This document shows, one piece after another, positions 59,590 through 64,000 of a DNA stretch of 64,000 nucleotides. A program made the translations under genes and the position numbers. The notes under the pieces are model-generated. The model was not told where the DNA came from. It was given only the letters and a program-made list of their open reading frames with translations, and ran no database searches. The stretch is taken from positions 16,045,553 to 16,109,552 of the forward strand of contig JASFXZ010000009.1 of NCBI GenBank assembly GCA_032209605.1, written 5' to 3'. This stretch comes from Mactromeris polynyma (Eukaryota; Mollusca; Bivalvia; Venerida; Mactridae). Position 1 is the first letter of the stretch. Each line of letters opens with the position of its first letter.

Positions 59590-61385
59590 AAACAACCTAT
59601 CCTGAGTGCTCCTCTCTTGAGCAACAACCTCACAAGAGTGCTTATCTCTTTAGCAACAACCTCTCCTGTGTGTCTCTCTCTTGATCAATAACCTCACCTG
59701 AGTGCTCATCTCTTGAGCAATAACCTCACATGAGTGCTCATCTCTTGAGCAATAACCGCACCTGAGTGCTCCTCTCTTGAGCAACAACCTCACAAGAGTG
59801 CTCATCTCTTTAGCAACAACCTCTCCTGATTGCTCATCTCTTGAGCAAGAACCTCACCTGAGTGCTCCTCTCTTAAGCAACAACCTCTCCTGAGTGTCTC
59901 TCTCTTAAGCAATAACCTCACCTGAGTGCTCCTCTCTTGAGAAACAACCTCTCCTGAGTGTCTCTCTCTTGAGCAACAACCTCACCTGAGTGCTCCTCTC
60001 TTAAGAAACAACCTCTCCTGAGTGTCTCTCTCTTGAGCAACAACCTCTCCTGAATGTCTCTCTCTTGAGCAACAACCTCTCCTGAGTGTCTCTCTCTTAA
60101 GCAATAACCTCACCTGAGTGCTCCTCTCTTAAGAAACAACCTCACCTGAGTGCTCCTCTCTTAAGAAACAACCTCTCCTGAGTGTCTCTCTCTTGAGCAA
60201 CAACCTCTCCTGAATGTCTCTCTCTTGAGCAACAACCTCACCTGAGTGCTCCTCTCTTAAGAAACAACCTCTCCTGAGAGTCTCTCTCTTGAGCAACAAC
60301 CTCTCCTGAATGTCTCTCTCTTTAGCAACAACCTCTCCTGAGTGTCTCTCTCTTAAGCAATAACCTCACCTGAGTGCTCCTCTCTTAAGAAACAACCTCA
60401 CCTGAGTGTCTCTCTCTTGAGCAACAACCTCACCTGAGTGACTCTCTCTTGAGCAACAACCTCACCTGAGTGACTCTCTCTTGAGCAACAACCTCACCTG
60501 AGTGACTCTCTCTTGAGCAACAACCTCACCTGAGTGTCTCTCTCTTAAGCAACAACCTAACCTGAGTGTCTCTCTCTTGAGCAACAACCTCACCTGAGTG
60601 TCTCTCTCTCTTAAGCAACAACCTCACCTGAGTGTCTCTCTCTTGAGCAACAACCTCACCTGAGTGTCTCTCACTTGAGCAACAACCTAACCTGAGTGTC
60701 TCTCTCTTAAGCAACAACCTCACCTGAGTGTCTCTCTCTTAAGCAACAACTTCACCTGAGTGTCTCTCTCTTAAGCAACAACCTCACCTGAGTGTCTCTC
60801 TCTTAAGCAACAACCTCACCTGAGTGTCTCTCACTTGAGCAACAACCTAACCTGAGTGTCTCTCTCTTAAGCAACAACCTCACCTGAGTGTTTCTCTTAA
60901 GCAACAACTTCACCTGAGTGTCTCTCTCTTAAGCAACAACCTCACATGAGTGTCTCTCTCTTAAGCAACAACCTCACCTGAGTGTCTCTCTCTTAAGCAA
61001 CAATCTCACCTGAGTGTCTCTCTCTTAAGCAATAACCTCACCTGAGTTCTCCTCTCTTAAGAAACAACATCTCTTGATTGCTCATCACTTTAGCAACAAC
61101 CTCACCTGAGTGTCTCTCTCTTGAGCAACAACCTCTCCTGAGTGTCTCTCTCTTGAGCAACAACCTCTCCTGAGTGTCTCTCTCTTGAGCAACAACCTCA
61201 CAAGAGTGCTCATCTCTTTAGCAACAACCTCACCTGAGTGACTCTCTCTTGAGCAACAATCTGTCCTGTGTGGCCCTCTCTTGAGCATCAACCTATCCTG
61301 TGTGGCTTTCTCTTGAGTAACAACCTCTCCTGAGTGACCCACTTTTGAGCACCAACCTCTCTGAGTGGCCCTCACTTGAACAACA
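59590..61385. repeat. 32-bp minisatellite, ~55 copies
   Basis: The unit reads GAGCAACAACCTCACCTGAG plus TGTCTCTCTCTT. Variants alternate CTCACCTGAG with CTCTCCTGAG, TTGAG with TTAAG, and GTCTCTC with GCTCCTC or GCTCATC. Variants cluster: CTCTCCTG units dominate 59880-60350 and CTCACCTG units dominate 60380-61060. On the minus strand the CTCACCTG type contains CAGGTGAGG, a donor-like motif. Arg/Glu-rich open frames on the minus strand are by-products. Confidence 0.97.
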
Positions 61386-64000
61386 AGAGTCAACTGCATA
61401 TCCAAAAGTGTGCGCTTCCAACAGGCCCTTTAGAACGGATAACGCCCATATGGGATCTCCTCCAACATTACTTGTTTTTGACCTGAAGTGGTGTAATCAG
61501 ATTGTTTTATCCTGTTATTAATAGCGTTGTCTATTTTATGAGTATAATTCGGACTCGCTACGAATGTGACCATGACACCTGTGGGTTATAGTTAATGACA
61601 ATAAAGTGTATGCCTTTGAAGATTTAAGTTTGTGCATACTATCATTTAGACTGGTTCCCGACTGACCGTTTAACGCTCATGTTTATGAACGTAGAGAGTA
61701 GGATGGGTACCAGTCAAATTATTTACAAGAGAATATGACAAATGTAATCCTGTATCACTGTGTTCTAAAATTTCATAAACAACGCATATATATTTCAAAC
61801 AATTTGTATTCATTTATTTTTTCGTTTTTATGCACGCGTGGATTTTCATACGTCACGTTTTAAGGCTGCGCCGGTAAGGTATGCCTGTATATTGAAAACA
61901 ATGTATGAAACTTAATAAAGCGATACCATTTCAGTTTATCTTCATTTGCCAATATGTTATACAACGATTAAATAAGATGCAAAGTACTTTTCTGATGTGA
62001 CGTTTTATAAAATATTTATTTACAATGTCTACGATTTAGTGGGACAATTTTCGTAAGTATTCCATATTGGCTGTTCAATCTCCTCCCACTTAGCTCAGAC
62101 GACAGAATACTTTGAGATCGTATATATTCTTCGAAAAAGGTAAGGTAACAAGATCGACAAAGAACAATATGTATCATTGACGAGGATATACGTCTTATAA
62201 AATATCATGGTTGCGCGTCCGTCCGGTTGAAATGAAAATACTGAAAAAACACTACTTTACGAAACATTATGCAATAAAATATATGGGTGGTACCTTATAA
62301 GGAAATTGTCCTACCAACATGAATAAATGAACAAATTACGGAGCTAAATTTAGCGTGAAATGTGTAACATTTTATACCCGGGAGCGGTAAGCATGACAAG
62401 CAATTAGGTCATTGCCGTCGGTGAAAATGGTCATTTATCAAGAACGTTCCTAGCTTGACTTGCGTATCTTTGTACCGTTAATTGCTATAATAATTAATTA
62501 TTACCCGCTCAAACATAAAACTTATTCAAATAAATCAAACACAACGAACTAAACGAAATAATACTGCTTATCCGTTTGTTCTGAGTCACCATGTCTGTAG
62601 TTACACTGAATATTTCTTGTTTAATCCACCATAGACACAAATAATCTATATTTAATTACATACTTACATGTAGAACAAAAAAGCGAAGACCTGAACAAGC
62701 GATAATTACCTGACACAATGCGTTCTACAGTATGGAAGATCATAAAAATGTCTCCAGACGGTAAATCAACAATTGCTGTTAACACGGATTAAAATAAAAT
62801 TAAATCATTCATACCAAATTGGATCTATGCTTATCGCCCTCGGGCTGGTTGCTTGTGACCTACATTTTATGCAGCTGAATACGATTTATCTCACCGAAGA
62901 ACGAAACCAACGCTTCCATGCTTACACAGGGCACGGACATATAAACCATATAGTATATGTCCGTGCACAGGGACATTTCCAAAAACCGGAAGTATTCATG
63001 CTGTCTGTTTTCAATCCACGTACTTCATCGTTCCTCATCATTGAGATACAAGTCAGTGGGATATTCCACGTAAAAAAACATTAACAAATACAAACACATC
63101 GTAGTTTGTAAAGCCATATTTCATTGGATCTTTTATATTCTTATAATTATGAATATGATCTGACTTTTTATTGGTCAATAATATGTAGTCTTCTTTCAGT
63201 TAATGTGTAATTCTTAGTAACTTATCAAAATGGATTGCAGTTTTCCTAACGCATAGTTTTGCTGAGTTTGAAAAATATTAGTTTGTACATGTACATTATG
63301 TCTTGCTGTTAAACGTCTTCGTTTGTAACAAGACATAGGTCGCGAATAGCATACAGCTTACCAACACTTTGGTTTTGTTGTTTTTCGGCACAGCCGTACG
63401 AACATGGTTTTGCTATTTGCATATCAGTGTTGTGTAAACCAATCAAATCTTACGTTAAACACCAAGGCAATTTCTTTTCCATCGAACAACGTTTGTAACA
63501 TTGAAGCGGATTGGTTAACCTTCGATAAAGGGTACGTTACCGTACCGAAAAAAACACTGAATTTCTATGAATTTACCGAAATGTTTCACAACCAATCTTA
63601 ACATTCAAATCTTGTTCTTGTTTGGTCGAGATCATTAAAAAGATGATGGGAAACTAAACACTCACAATTCTGCCATCATGACTGTTAAATAATTTGTACC
63701 CTATATCCCATACACAGTATGCACGTGTCGATTCTAACAATAAAATTGAAAAGAAGGTTTTAATAAGTTTGACGATGATACAGGGGAACTTCATTTTACA
63801 AAGCTTAATACTAATTATTGTTATTATATTTATTCATATTAAGTTTGTTTACAACGTTAAATAACACGATTGTTCTGTTCGTATATGTCACTACAGTAGC
63901 ACATGCCTATATCAGTTCATCATTACAACAAAATGCGTTTTGGGATGAGTATTAACCGTAAACAAGATGAAAAGTAAACAGGGTCGGTTGATAATAAATC
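61386..64000. other. No supported gene; AT-rich flank
   Basis: A hairpin with arms GCACGGACATATA and TATATGTCCGTGC lies at about 62930-62967. The open frames at 62773-63084 and 63404-63601 show no similarity and no splice context. Nothing else was recognised. Confidence 0.5.

Noticed and set aside
60526..61405. Arg/Glu-rich open frames on the minus strand
   Set aside because: By-products of the 32-bp minisatellite, shifting frame between units.
62773..63084. 103-codon frame with hydrophobic stretch
   Set aside because: It contains a hairpin, lacks similarity and splice support, and has composition like the AT-rich flank.

Overview
This is eukaryotic, AT-rich nuclear DNA with long introns, GT-AG splice sites, very sparse coding sequence and many short non-autonomous transposons, tRNA-derived SINEs and minisatellites. 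The intronless B-box/coiled-coil/propeller-like gene (a class greatly expanded in bivalves) and the repeat families point to a bivalve mollusc. The species cannot be fixed from the sequence alone.

Three protein-coding loci can be supported. (1) An inositol hexakisphosphate kinase (IP6K) on the minus strand, about 16.4 to 8.5 kb. Four exons are recognisable: N-terminal HQVGGH segment, basic linker, catalytic PxxxDxKxG exon, and a terminal exon with the IDFAH motif. Splice phases show that one small exon between the second and third was not found. (2) A multi-exon coiled-coil gene on the minus strand, about 50.05 to 39.29 kb. Eleven exons were rebuilt from splice sites and matching phases, ending in a stop codon with an AATAAA downstream. 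Its C-terminus resembles vertebrate CCDC177, and its 5' end was not found. (3) A single-coding-exon, 624-residue B-box protein on the plus strand, 54834-56708, with an upstream splice acceptor and a 1.3 kb 3' UTR.

Layout: 0-8.4 kb holds repeats and a LINE 3' end. 8.5-16.4 kb is IP6K, with a 1.9 kb 17-bp minisatellite inside one intron and twelve apparently identical 56-bp repeats just upstream of its first recognised exon. 17-39 kb is a transposon-rich gene desert (pogo/Tigger-like MITEs with TA duplications, foldback elements, SINEs, a nested LINE tail, a cluster of TGACGTCA sites, a GAT microsatellite). 39.3-50 kb is the coiled-coil gene, with a 1 kb 26-bp minisatellite in an intron. 50-54.8 kb holds SINEs and duplications. 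54.8-58 kb is the B-box gene. 59.6-61.4 kb is a 32-bp minisatellite, and the rest has no supported gene.

The most unusual pattern is that both minisatellites beside or inside introns at 16.4 and 45 kb carry a 3' splice-acceptor-like motif in nearly every unit on the strand of the host gene. The 60 kb array carries a consensus 5' donor-like motif on its minus strand. The genes show no sign of acting together in one pathway.
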